64,000 bases of DNA from positions 62,001 through 126,000 of the forward strand of contig CAZFZN010000006.1 in NCBI GenBank assembly GCA_964523105.1, given 5' to 3'. The stretch comes from V1-33 sp964523105. Its GTDB lineage: Bacteria; Verrucomicrobiota; Verrucomicrobiia; Verrucomicrobiales; V1-33. Positions 18,094 to 27,200 of the stretch are shown here, piece by piece (the stretch's first letter is position 1; each line of letters opens with the position of its first letter). Both the position numbers and the translations under genes were made by a program. Under the pieces are notes generated by a model that did not search any database, was not told the DNA's origin, and saw only the letters and a list, made by a program, of their open reading frames with translations.

Positions 18094-18308
18094 ATCCGCA
18101 TCCCCCCGGTCATCGCCGGCAGACCGAGCGCCGATGCTTTGTCGAAAACGGTCGCGGCGCCCCAGCCCGTGCCCCCGGGATCATAGTAGGCCAGCGTGCC
18201 GGAACCCGATGCGGCAGCAAGCCGGTCGGCCGGGTTGGAGAAAGTCCACACGGTGGTTTGCGCGGAGACGGGCAGAAGCAGGAGAAGAAGCGCGGCGAAA
18301 GCTCTCAT
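18090..18308 (-). CDS. N-terminal signal-peptide fragment of the GDPD/LamG gene, separated by a frameshift in a G6 tract
   Basis: 72 aa: signal peptide (MRAFAALLLLLLPVSAQ), then the start of a LamG domain (TTVWTFSNPADRLAAASGSG). The frame ends at GGMRM-stop. If the six-G run at 18101-18106 had seven Gs, translation would read GGDADVMPFPACTAAQGWQL and enter the 816-codon frame to give an 888-aa secreted protein. The fit of both halves shows that this is one gene. The cause may be a natural indel, a phase-variable tract or a sequencing error. Confidence 0.8.
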   Translation of the reverse strand: MRAFAALLLLLLPVSAQTTVWTFSNPADRLAAASGSGTLAYYDPGGTGWGAATVFDKASALGLPAMTGGMRM

Positions 18309-18378
18309 GGCGGGCCATGAGACTGACTAATCAGAACGAGGCAAGCAGACGCGGCTACAATCCCGCGCAACGATTCTG

Positions 18379-20154
18379 TTACGCCGCCTCGACCCACTTG
18401 CCGTGCTCGCGGATGAGTTCGATGAGCCGGTCCACGGCTTCGTCCTCGGGGATGTTGAATTTCACGGGGGTCTTGCCGACGTAGAGATTGATCTTGCCGG
18501 GCGCGCCGCCGACGTAGCCGAAGTCGGCGTCGGCCATTTCGCCGGGGCCGTTCACGATGCAGCCCATAACGGCGATGCGCACGCCTTTGAGGTGACCGGT
18601 GGCGCTGCGGATGCGCTGGGTGGTGGTCTGTAGATTGAACAGCGTGCGCCCGCAGCTTGGGCAGGCGACGTAGTCGGTTTTGAAAATGCGCGTGCCGGCG
18701 GCCTGGAGGATGTTGTAGGCAAGGCGCAGGCTCTGGCCGGGACCGTGTTCGCCCTGCACGATGACCGCGTCGCCGATGCCGTCGCAGAGCAGGCTGCCGA
18801 TGTTGGTCGCCGCGGAGAGCAGAGTCGCAGTGAAGTCATTGTCCGGCGATTCCGCGGGCATGAAGGTGTCCTTCAGCAAAATGGGATGACGCTCCTGGAG
18901 CCTTGCGGCGAGCAGGCGATAGCTGGCGATGACCGGATGAATATAGCCATCGGGAATCGTCACCAGCACGGGATCGGCGAGGTCATTGATTTGCGCGATG
19001 GCCCTCTCATCCAGCGGGTCCACCGGGAGTACGCCGCTGCGCTCGATGACGATCTCCGGCCGGTACTCGCCGAGCGAGTCGAGCTTGTGTGCGAGCGCGT
19101 CCCATTTCGCCTGCGTGGTGAAAACGCGCACGGTTTCCGTGCCGCCGAGGGCATGGCCCTGCACAGTGAGTTTCTCCGAGGCGCGGCGTTTGTAGGAAAA
19201 CGGATCGCAGCATGGCGCATCCTTCACGTCAGGCAGCGGAGGATACCCGCTGCCGGCGGTCGTGGCTTCGACCAGCGCCTGCGCGACGGGGATTTCGTAA
19301 ACCGAATCCTCCGTGAGCGAGACCCGAATGGTATCGCCCGCGCCGTCGCTGAGCAGGCTGCCGATGCCGATGGCGCTTTTGATGCGGCCGTCCTCGCCGT
19401 CGCCCGCTTCGGTGACGCCGAGGTGCAGCGGATAGTTCCAGTCCGGCCCTTCGGCATCCAGCGCGGCGACGAGCAGGCGATAGGCTTCGATCATCACCTT
19501 CGGATTCGACGCCTTCATGCTGAAGAGGAAGTTGTGATAGTCATGCGCCCGCGCGATGCGGGCAAATTCCAGCGCGCTTTCCACCATGCCGCGCGGCGTG
19601 TCGCCGTAGCGGTTCATGATGCGGTCGCTGAGGCTGCCGTGATTGGTGCCGATGCGCAGGGCGACGCCGCGCTCCTGGCAGAGTTTCACCAGCGGCACGA
19701 ACGACTCCTCGATGCGCGCCAGTTCCTCCGCATACTGATCGTCCGTGTACTCGCGGACTTCGAACTTCTTCTTGTCCACAAAGTTCCCTGGATTCACGCG
19801 CACCTTCTCCACCCACTTCGCCGCTTCCATGGCGGCGTCGGGTTTGAAGTGAATGTCCGCCACCAGCGGCGCATCGCAGCCGGCGGCGAGCAGTCCGGCT
19901 TTGATGTGCTCCAGATTCGCCGCAAAGACGCGCGTCTGCGCCGTGATGCGCACGATTTCGCAGCCGGCCTGCACCAGCCCCAGCGCCTCTTTCACGCAAG
20001 CCTCCGTGTCGCGCGTGTCGCTGGTGAGCATGGATTGAACGCGGATGGGATTGTCCCCGCCGATGGCGACACGACCGACGTTCACCACGCGCGTCCGGCG
20101 GCGGGCGTAGTGGTAAATGTCGGGGCAATAGCGCAGCAGCGGGGAGACGTTCAC
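18379..20154 (-). CDS. ispG: 4-hydroxy-3-methylbut-2-enyl diphosphate synthase, long (three-domain) form
   Basis: 591 aa from a GTG start. The TIM-barrel domain comes first (VNVGRVAIGGDNPIRVQSMLTSDTRD, VADIHF, VRVNPGNF, IGTNHGSLSDR), followed by an additional central domain of about 230 aa absent from E. coli IspG but present in Chlamydiae, Bacteroidetes and plants. The C-terminal iron-sulfur domain follows, with its [4Fe-4S] ligands in ACPSCGR and MGCIVNGPGE. It converts MEcPP to HMBPP in the non-mevalonate isoprenoid pathway, which would feed the MenA prenyl donor seen at 41 kb. It is upstream of the GDPD gene on the same strand with about 70 bases between. Confidence 0.95.
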   Translation of the reverse strand: MNVSPLLRYCPDIYHYARRRTRVVNVGRVAIGGDNPIRVQSMLTSDTRDTEACVKEALGLVQAGCEIVRITAQTRVFAANLEHIKAGLLAAGCDAPLVADIHFKPDAAMEAAKWVEKVRVNPGNFVDKKKFEVREYTDDQYAEELARIEESFVPLVKLCQERGVALRIGTNHGSLSDRIMNRYGDTPRGMVESALEFARIARAHDYHNFLFSMKASNPKVMIEAYRLLVAALDAEGPDWNYPLHLGVTEAGDGEDGRIKSAIGIGSLLSDGAGDTIRVSLTEDSVYEIPVAQALVEATTAGSGYPPLPDVKDAPCCDPFSYKRRASEKLTVQGHALGGTETVRVFTTQAKWDALAHKLDSLGEYRPEIVIERSGVLPVDPLDERAIAQINDLADPVLVTIPDGYIHPVIASYRLLAARLQERHPILLKDTFMPAESPDNDFTATLLSAATNIGSLLCDGIGDAVIVQGEHGPGQSLRLAYNILQAAGTRIFKTDYVACPSCGRTLFNLQTTTQRIRSATGHLKGVRIAVMGCIVNGPGEMADADFGYVGGAPGKINLYVGKTPVKFNIPEDEAVDRLIELIREHGKWVEAA

Positions 20155-20369
20155 TCCGGCTATGTGCGGGTGGCGGATTGCCGTGCAAGAGCGGGCTGCG
20201 GCGGCCCGGATATCGCTGCTGCAGGAGCTGGATGTGTTTCAAAAATGCCGGGGCGCCGCCTCACAGGCTGCGCATGCCGGAGCTCAGTGCCGGAGGGGAT
20301 TTTTGAAGAATCCGGCAAGAGATTCATCACGCCGGCGAATAAGCCGATAACTGAATCGTCAATCGGGCC

Positions 20370-21026
20370 ATGATCACCGCAGCACTCTTCACCACACTGC
20401 TTTCGTTCTTTACCGCGCAGTCTCCGTTCTCCGCCGAAGGCGGAGCGGCCACAGCGGCTCCCGCGCCGCTGGCCGTTCTGTTTTCCCGGCCGCCGGCGGC
20501 GCCGTCTCCGGTCAGCCACGAACGCGATGCTGTTTGGGACGGAACGCCGCTCGAGGTAAAATCGCAGAAGCTGAAGCAGCCGGGGCCGAAGCTCTATCCG
20601 TCAGGATTCAGGGCGAAATCCGTCACGGCGGCCCGCCGGCTCGTCGTGGACATCAAAGCGCAGCGCGCCTGGCTTTTCATCGGGGACGGGCTGGCCTTCG
20701 AGACGCCTGTCTCCACCGGTGCGAAGGGCCGGCGGACACCGCGCGGTACGTTCACCATCACGGAGAAGATTCGTCAGGGAAAACGCTCCACGCTCTACAA
20801 GTGCGCCATGCCGTTCTGGAACCGGCTCGACGAATCCGCCTTCGGGCTGCACACCGGGCAGCTGCCGGGGTATCCGGCTTCGCACGGCTGCATCCGGCTT
20901 CCCGGCGAGTCGGCGCGGTTCATTTTCGAACACGCCCCCAAAGGGACGGTGGTGCAGATCGTGGACGAACTGGCCTCGCCGCCGCAGCCCATGGGCGGCC
21001 ATGAACGGCTCATGGCGGCAAAGTGA
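20370..21026 (+). CDS. L,D-transpeptidase (YkuD/ErfK family), exported
   Basis: 218 aa. An N-terminal hydrophobic signal (MITAALFTTLLSFFTAQ) is followed by an Ala/Pro-rich stretch and a YkuD domain about 90-205. The domain begins VVDIKAQRAWLF, contains GRRTPRGTFTITEK, and ends in the catalytic box FGLHTGQLPGYPASHGCIRLP (His and Cys). It forms 3-3 peptide crosslinks, or attaches proteins to peptidoglycan, in the periplasm. It is alone on the plus strand, with about 215 non-coding bases before it. Confidence 0.92.
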   Translation: MITAALFTTLLSFFTAQSPFSAEGGAATAAPAPLAVLFSRPPAAPSPVSHERDAVWDGTPLEVKSQKLKQPGPKLYPSGFRAKSVTAARRLVVDIKAQRAWLFIGDGLAFETPVSTGAKGRRTPRGTFTITEKIRQGKRSTLYKCAMPFWNRLDESAFGLHTGQLPGYPASHGCIRLPGESARFIFEHAPKGTVVQIVDELASPPQPMGGHERLMAAK

Positions 21027-21057
21027 GGCCTGCGCCGGCGTTTTCCGCCGCGCAGAG

Positions 21058-21963
21058 TCAGGAGCCCGCCTCGATCACTTCCTCCGGAGCCACCTGGAGA
21101 ATCGCGGTGACATGGTCCAGCTTGGCGATGACTTTATCGATGTTCATCACGTGGTCGATGATGACGGGCTCGGCCTCCTGGGGGAAACGGAGAATGAGAC
21201 GGCCGCTGCGCACGAAGGGCAGGTAGTATTCGAAGACATCGCAAATTTCCTTGGTGTACTGCATGCGCATCGAGGAGTAGCGCCGGCGCTTGTCCAGCAC
21301 CCCGCCCACGACCACCACTTCGTTGCTTTCGATTTTGACGTAGTGGAACCGGCTGTAAACGATCCCGCCGATCATCAGCAAACTCCAAATGGCCGTGATG
21401 CAGAAGTAGAACTGTCCGTTCGCCACCGGAGTGAATCCCGCGAGAAACCCAAAGAGGCCGCTCAGAAACGGGTGGTAAATGTTCACGATGAACAGGATCA
21501 GCGCCAGCACGACACCGGAAAGCAGCCCCAGCAGCGCCCATGTCAGGACGATGTCCGTGCAGACTACGATCATGGTGTAGGTGAAGGCCGCGAGGAAAAT
21601 GAGGGCGATGACCTGTTCCGCCCGGAGTTGCTTCTCGATTTTGCCAGGATCAGCCGTGACCAGGGTTTTTTCGCCGTCGAAAACGATCCATGGACCGTCC
21701 TTTTCCGACTGCACCGCCTTGCCGGCCTCCACGGAACCCGCCGTGACCACGGGAGGCTCTGAAATCCGGCGGATTTCGCGGTCCACCCCGAACATCAGGC
21801 TGAAAATTCCGCAGATCAGGGCAGCCAGGGCCATGGGATAGAGAATCGGCACCCGGGGCCAGACGCGTACGATGAGACTGTGGCGGTGACGATCCTCTGG
21901 CGAGGTCGCGGCGTGGGCGGGGGCGGGCAGGGAGGACGGGGACGGGGTTGGTTGGTCGGACAT
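21058..21963 (-). CDS. Multi-pass membrane protein with cytoplasmic domain resembling bacterial PH fold, function unknown
   Basis: 301 aa. A Pro/Ser-rich N-terminus is followed by helices at about 41-59 (ILYPMALAALICGIFSLMF), 117-137, 140-162 and 187-205. A C-terminal soluble domain (about 206-295: RFHYVKIESNEVVVVGGVLDKRRRYSSMRMQYTKEICDVFEYYLPFVRSGRLILRF) has the strand-helix pattern of bPH/DUF304-like domains. No catalytic motif is seen. It converges with the L,D-transpeptidase gene. I cannot name the family with confidence. Confidence 0.65.
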   Translation of the reverse strand: MSDQPTPSPSSLPAPAHAATSPEDRHRHSLIVRVWPRVPILYPMALAALICGIFSLMFGVDREIRRISEPPVVTAGSVEAGKAVQSEKDGPWIVFDGEKTLVTADPGKIEKQLRAEQVIALIFLAAFTYTMIVVCTDIVLTWALLGLLSGVVLALILFIVNIYHPFLSGLFGFLAGFTPVANGQFYFCITAIWSLLMIGGIVYSRFHYVKIESNEVVVVGGVLDKRRRYSSMRMQYTKEICDVFEYYLPFVRSGRLILRFPQEAEPVIIDHVMNIDKVIAKLDHVTAILQVAPEEVIEAGS

Positions 21964-22065
21964 AAGCCTGTGGTGTGAGTGAGCGGGCGCACCGGAAAAC
22001 GCGGTCGCACGGGACGAGTCTTACACATCCCGCGGCAATGCGCAGAGAAATTCTTCCCGGGAAAT

Positions 22066-22094
22066 GAAAAAGCCCCGGAGGTTGTCCGGGGCTT
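22066..22094 (-). terminator. Rho-independent terminator of rpsU
   Basis: On the minus strand AAGCCCCGGA pairs perfectly with TCCGGGGCTT across a 5-base loop and is followed by a U run (TTTT). It sits 30 bases after the bS21 stop codon and between that gene and the membrane-protein gene. Confidence 0.93.
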
Positions 22095-22124
22095 CTGGCG
22101 GGGAAAACGGTCGAAGAGTCCTTT

Positions 22125-22319
22125 TCAGGGAACGAAGCGGTACTTCACGTTCTTCTTCTTGGCGGCGCTGCGGGCCTTGCGTTTGGAACGCTCGGCGGGC
22201 GTTTCGTGCTGACGGCGGCGGCGGAATTCCTCGAGAATGCTCTCGGTTTCGATCTTGGACTTCAGGCGCTTGAGGGCACGGTCAATCGGCTCGCCTTTTT
22301 TGACTTGGATTTCGGGCAT
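22125..22319 (-). CDS. rpsU: Small ribosomal subunit protein bS21
   Basis: 64 aa, standard length. The N-terminus PEIQVKKGEPIDRALKRLKSK and the basic tail RRRRQHETPAERSKRKARSAAKKK are characteristic. bS21 sits near the 3' end of 16S rRNA and influences mRNA selection. Upstream of its ATG there is no Shine-Dalgarno sequence; the leader is C-rich (the plus strand is G-rich at 22339-22383). A strong terminator follows. Confidence 0.96.
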   Translation of the reverse strand: MPEIQVKKGEPIDRALKRLKSKIETESILEEFRRRRQHETPAERSKRKARSAAKKKNVKYRFVP

Positions 22320-22467
22320 GATGCTGGTGTAAGGAAGTGGGGTGGTGCCGGCGGAAAAGGGGGGGCCGGGGGGTTTAGCGGGGCGCGAGGCTACTTACCC
22401 CGCAGAACTTGTCAAATGCCGGTTCGCAGAGGCTGAGGCTCACGGTTTTCACGGAACACGGGCTCGT

Positions 22468-23265
22468 TTACTGCGGTTTGCGCGGGCGGCGGGAGAGTAT
22501 CAGGCGCAGCAGGGGCATCGGCAGCAGGTTCACCAGCAGCGCCGTGCCGCGGACGATGAGGCCGGGAAAGGCCCGGGCGCGGCCCCGTTCCAGGGCACGC
22601 AGGCCGAGGCGGACGACGCGCTCTTTCGGCTGATAGGCGGACGACATTTTCGGCGTCGTTTGTCCGGCGCGCTCCGCCACCGCTCCGAATCCCGTCTTCA
22701 CCGGCCCGGGACACAGGGCGCAGACGGCGATGCCCTGCCCGCGGAGTTCCAGGCGCAGCGCTTCACTGAAACGGGAGACGAAGGCCTTGCCCGCAGCGTA
22801 GGCGGCGAAGTCGGGAATGGGCAGTTCACCGGCGAGGCTGCTCACATTCAGAATGCCGGACGGCGCATGAGTCTTCAGGTCCGGAAGAAAGAGATGCGTG
22901 AGATGCGTGAGCGCCATCACATTCACCTGCATCATCTGCTCGATCTTCCACCACGCGCCATCCTCGAACGGTCCGTAGTCCCCGATACCGGCGTTGTTGA
23001 TGAGCAGGTTCACGCGGAAGCCCAGCGACGCGACGTGCCCCGGCAGTTGGGCGCGCTGCTCCGCATCGGCCAGATCGCAGGGAATCACGGCAAGGCGCAA
23101 TCCGGGATACCGGGCCTGCAATTCCTCCGCCAGCGCATTCATCTCCGCTTCGCGACGCGCTGTCAGGACGAGCGCCCTTGCCTGAGGGGCCAGTTGACGC
23201 GCGAATTCGGCTCCAAAGCCTGAACTCGCGCCGGTGATCAGTGCCGAGCAATCCGCCAGCTTCAT
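22468..23265 (-). CDS. Short-chain dehydrogenase/reductase (DltE-like SDR)
   Basis: 265 aa classical SDR: TGASSGFGAEF nucleotide loop, NNAGIGDYGPF, NVSSLAGELPIPDFAAYAAGKAF (catalytic Ser and Tyr-xxx-Lys), CPGPVKTGF. The C-terminus is hydrophobic and basic (ALLVNLLPMPLLRLILSRRPRKPQ), suggesting membrane association. The substrate is unknown. Its start overlaps the stop of the DUF971 gene by 4 bases (ATGA), so the two are translationally coupled. Confidence 0.9.
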   Translation of the reverse strand: MKLADCSALITGASSGFGAEFARQLAPQARALVLTARREAEMNALAEELQARYPGLRLAVIPCDLADAEQRAQLPGHVASLGFRVNLLINNAGIGDYGPFEDGAWWKIEQMMQVNVMALTHLTHLFLPDLKTHAPSGILNVSSLAGELPIPDFAAYAAGKAFVSRFSEALRLELRGQGIAVCALCPGPVKTGFGAVAERAGQTTPKMSSAYQPKERVVRLGLRALERGRARAFPGLIVRGTALLVNLLPMPLLRLILSRRPRKPQ

Positions 23266-23567
23266 GACATCTCCCGCGCCATGGCCCGCAGGTATTCGTA
23301 GCTGTAAATGCCCGTTTTGTGTCCGTCACTGAAGGCAAAGGCCACGGCGTATCCGCCGACCACCTGCCATGCCGTCACGCGCACCCCGGCGTAATCTTTG
23401 CCGCTCTCGCCGCCGTATTTAACGCCCAGCAGATCACGCTCGCCCGTCGTCTCCGCACTGGGCGAAAGCGCGCGCAGCTTCTCCATGGAATAATAAGTCT
23501 CCACACCGTCCGACCAGCGGATGGCGATTTCGTTACCGACGGCCTGGATGTCCTCAGGTTGCAGCAT
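23262..23567 (-). CDS. DUF971 domain protein
   Basis: 101 aa covering a complete DUF971 (GBBH-like N-terminal) domain: IRWSDGVETYYSMEKLRALSP, then VGGYAVAFAFSDGHKTGIYSYEYLR. Small zinc-binding-fold proteins of this type occur alone or fused to Fe-S/Mrp ATPases; the function is unclear. First gene of a two-gene unit with the SDR. A 22-bp palindrome lies about 90 bases upstream in the divergent region shared with the monooxygenase-like gene. Confidence 0.88.
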   Translation of the reverse strand: MLQPEDIQAVGNEIAIRWSDGVETYYSMEKLRALSPSAETTGERDLLGVKYGGESGKDYAGVRVTAWQVVGGYAVAFAFSDGHKTGIYSYEYLRAMAREMS

Positions 23568-23657
23568 GACGGCGCATCAAAGGAGGATCGCCCGGCGGGC
23601 AATCAGAGAATTCACCCCGTTCGGAAGAATAGGTGGGATGGGAACCGGCAGGTTAAT

Positions 23658-23679
23658 TTCACACTTTGCAAAGTGTGAA
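23658..23679. promoter_or_regulatory. Perfect 22-bp palindrome between divergent genes (candidate operator)
   Basis: Two 10-base arms, TTCACACTTT and AAAGTGTGAA, meet at a central GC. The sequence is AT-rich in an otherwise GC-rich region. It lies 69 bases before the plus-strand monooxygenase-like start and about 90 bases before the minus-strand DUF971 start, where a regulator could act on both promoters. As RNA it would also form a hairpin, but no U run follows. Confidence 0.65.
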
Positions 23680-23747
23680 TTGCGGCGGCGCCCGCTCTCT
23701 GGACATGACTTGACGCGGCCGTCGGCGTTGCGCAGTTTCGCCCGCCT

Positions 23748-24197
23748 ATGAAAACAATCCTGCTCGCCGCATGGCTCGCGCTCAATGCCTCCACTTTCGC
23801 TCAGGAGGCCGCAGAGCATCCGTTCGTCAAGGAAGTCGCGTCCAAACTGAGCGATCCGAAGAAGAAATTCACCCTGCTCGTCCGGGTCACCGTGAAGGAT
23901 GGTGATGCGGAGAAGTTCATCGCCGCGTTTGCCGAAGCCGTCGAGCCCACCCGCAGGGAGGACGGCTGCTCACGCTACGAGCTCAACCAGATCGCCGGCG
24001 AGAAGAACAGCTTCGTGATCTATGAGCGCTGGGCCAAACTGGAAAAAATGGCCGCCCATCTCCAGACTCCGCATACAAAGAAGCTGCTCGAAACCGTGAC
24101 GCCGCTGCTGGAAGGCGCGCCGGAGATCGTGGTTCTCACTCCGCAGGGGGAGCCGGTGAAACCGAAGTTGGATAAAGTAAAGAAGGAGTCGAAATGA
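23748..24197 (+). CDS. Exported ABM-domain (putative quinol monooxygenase-like) protein
   Basis: 149 aa. Signal peptide MKTILLAAWLALNASTFAQ, then an antibiotic-biosynthesis-monooxygenase (YgiN-type) ferredoxin-like fold at about 40-130: FTLLVRVTVKDGDAEKFIAAFAEAVEPTRREDGCSRYELNQ, FVIYERWAKLEKMAAHLQTPHTKKL. The tail is Lys-rich. Homologues act on quinols or aromatic polyketides without a cofactor; an exported copy is unusual but recurrent in Planctomycetes/Verrucomicrobia. It converges with the PSD1 gene. Confidence 0.8.
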   Translation: MKTILLAAWLALNASTFAQEAAEHPFVKEVASKLSDPKKKFTLLVRVTVKDGDAEKFIAAFAEAVEPTRREDGCSRYELNQIAGEKNSFVIYERWAKLEKMAAHLQTPHTKKLLETVTPLLEGAPEIVVLTPQGEPVKPKLDKVKKESK

Positions 24198-24232
24198 GTT
24201 CCAGGCGTGCGGAGGTTTGCCGGGCGCGCAGG

Positions 24233-27200
24233 TCAGCCCTTCATCAGCACGCCGTCGAGATTGAGCAGTACGTTCGCCACCGCGGTCCACGCGCCGCATT
24301 CGGCGGCGTTGAGCCCATCGGGCAGCGGTCCGAGCGGTTCCGTCGCGAGTTTCCTGGCGGCCTCGGGGTCGGCTGTATAGCGGGCGTGTTCGGATTCGTA
24401 AAGCTTCACCAGCGCTTCCACGGCGGCGGGATCCGCAGGTCGGGCCAGCGCGAGTTGCAGGCCGAAGTTCACTCGTGAGGCGGTGTCGGCGCCGCCCTCC
24501 CTGATGATGCGCCGCGCGAGGGCCTGCGCGGCTTCGACGAAGACAGGATCGTTCAGCGTCACGAACGCCTGCAGCGGCGTATTCGTCGGCGTGCGGCGAA
24601 TGGTGCAGGCTTCGCGGCTGGGTGCGTCGAACGTGGCCATGCTCGGATAGGGCACGGTGCGGCGCCAGATGGTGTAGAGGCCGCGGCGGTAGCGGTCCTC
24701 ACCTTTGCTCGTGTCGTAGGTGCGCTCGCCGTTGAAGGCGGCTTTCCACAGGCCGTCCGGCTGCGGCGGATAAACACTGGGGCCGCCGAGCTTGCGGCTG
24801 AGCAGTCCGCTGAGCACGAGCGCCTGATCGCGCACCTGTTCGGCATCGAGCCGGCGGCGCGGATAATGTGAGAGCAGGCGGTTGCGCGGATCCTTCGCGG
24901 CCGCGGCGGGACTGACGGCACTGGCCTGACAATACGTGTCGCTGGTGACGATGAGCTTGAGCAGGCGTTTGATATCCCAGCCGGATTCGCGGAATTCCAC
25001 CGCCAGCCAGTCGAGCAGCTCCGGGTGGTTCGGATATGTGCCCTGCATCCCGAAATCCTCCTCCGTTTCCACCAGTCCGGTGCCGAAAAGCGCGGCCCAG
25101 AAACGGTTCGCCGCCACCCGCGCCGTGAGCGGATTCTCAGCGCTGAAAAGCCACGCGACGACGCCGCGGCGGTCCACGGGCGATCCGTCAGGCAGCGGTC
25201 CGAAGGCGGCCGGAAAGCCCGGCTGAACTTCTGCGCCGGGGTCGAGAAAGTTGCCTTTGTTGAGGAAGCGCGTTTTGCGGCGTTTGTCAGGAGGAAGTTC
25301 CCGCATCACGGGCACGGCGACGGGTTTGACGGCTGCGAGGGCTTTCCGCTTTTCCTCCAGTTTTGCGTGGAGTGCCGCGGCGGTTTTGGAATGAGGGCGG
25401 ATGTAGTCGAGCAGCGCCTTCTTCTGCTCTGGAGTGCGCGAGGCTGCCGCAAGGATCGTGCGAATGGGCTCCGGCAGTTCCTCCGGCACGCTGTCCGCAG
25501 TCGTCGCACCGAGGCGGAATCTGCCGACCGAGTGCCCGCTGCCGAAGTTCTGCGCGATCTGCACGCGGATCTCCATGCCATCCTCCAGGAGCAGCGGCTG
25601 GGTGAATGTAAACACCGCGCGGTGCTCCCTGCCAAACTGCGGCGCCCACGCCCACCCGGTGTCGGGTTTGCCGTCCGCAGCTTTGGAGGCGTCCCAGCCA
25701 TCCTGACTGAAGTCTGCGGTCACGCGTTTAATCGTCGCGCTGCGGCTGCGGTCGAGCAGCGCTTCGAATTTCGGCGCCGGGGGTTCCTTCACCTCACGCT
25801 GCCAGAGGGGCTGGCGTTTGGCATCGAGGGCCAGCACCCGCCAGTTGGTGAGGCGCTCTCCCGCCTCGGCGCGGTTCCAGACGACGACGCGCTCCACCGG
25901 CTTTTCGGTGCCGAGGTCCACCTCCCACCAGGGATCCTTTTCCTGACGGGTGTGCGTCACGCTGCCATTGTCGAAGACGCCGCTGGTGTTGCCGTCGATG
26001 CCGCGCGCGGCTTCGCCGCCATAGTCGGTGCTCGACTGGCTGGCCTTGCCGGTGCGTGCGAGGTTCTCCTTTCCGAAAGTGGCCTCCACTTCTGCGAGAT
26101 GGAGAAAGCGGTTTCTGCCGGGGGCCTCCACCCGGATGAAGCGCACAGTCGGTGCCGCCCCGCCCACGGGCACGGCAGCGATGGTAATCTCGCTGACCAC
26201 CGCATTGCCGGCGGAGGAGCGGCCGGGGCCCCTGCCTGGCAGAACAGCGTCGGGCAGCACCTCCAGCCGCACGCCGGTGAGGCGCTTCAGTTTCGTCTGC
26301 GTGCTGACCGAATAGGTGACGGCATCGCCGCCGGCAGGGCTCACGAGGACGGAACCGTCCGGCTGCGCGTCGTAGCGATGGTTCATCCCGGTAATCTGCA
26401 GCGTCTGCCACTCTGCGGGCACTTTCATGCGCTGCTCCCACGCGGCCAGCTCCTGCTCCAGTTCCGGCGACGAATCGTTCAGGCTCCGCTCCAGCGCGGA
26501 GATTTCCTTTTTCAGTCCCTCCATCCTCGCCAGTTCGTCCGCGGAGGGCACCGGCAGCAGCGGCTGCTCCCCGGGCTGATCGTTGTCTTCGGTCTGATTG
26601 AAGAGCGCGTAAAACTGATAGTATTCCTCCTGCGAAATGGGGTCGAACTTGTGCGAATGGCACTGCGCGCAGCTCATGGTGAGTCCCATCCACGCCTGCG
26701 CGGTCACGGCCGCGCGGTCTTTCACGGCGGCGACGCGCCATTCTTCGTCATCCGTGCCGCCCTCGGTGTTCGTCATCGTGTTGCGATGGAAACCGGTGGC
26801 CACGATTTGCTCCGTCGTCGCGTCCGGCAGCAGATCGCCGGCGATTTGATGGAGTGTAAATCTGTCGTAAGGCAGGTTGTCGTTGAACGCGCGGATCACC
26901 CAGTCGCGCCACGGCCACATGTTGAGGCGCAGCGGATCGGAGCCGTAGCCGGCGCTGTCGGCGTAGCGCGCGATGTCCATCCACAGCCGCGCCCAGCGTT
27001 CGCCGTAGTGAGGCGACGCCAAAAGCCGGTCCACATAGCGCGGCCATGCGTCCGGCGAAGTGTCGGCGAGAAACGCGGCGAGCCTGTCAGGCTCCGGCGG
27101 GAGTCCGGTGAGGTCGAGCGCGGCGCGGCGGGCGAGCGTGTTCTTGTCGGCGCGCGGGGCGGGGGAGAGGGCGTGGCGTTCCAGTTCCGCGCGGATGAAG

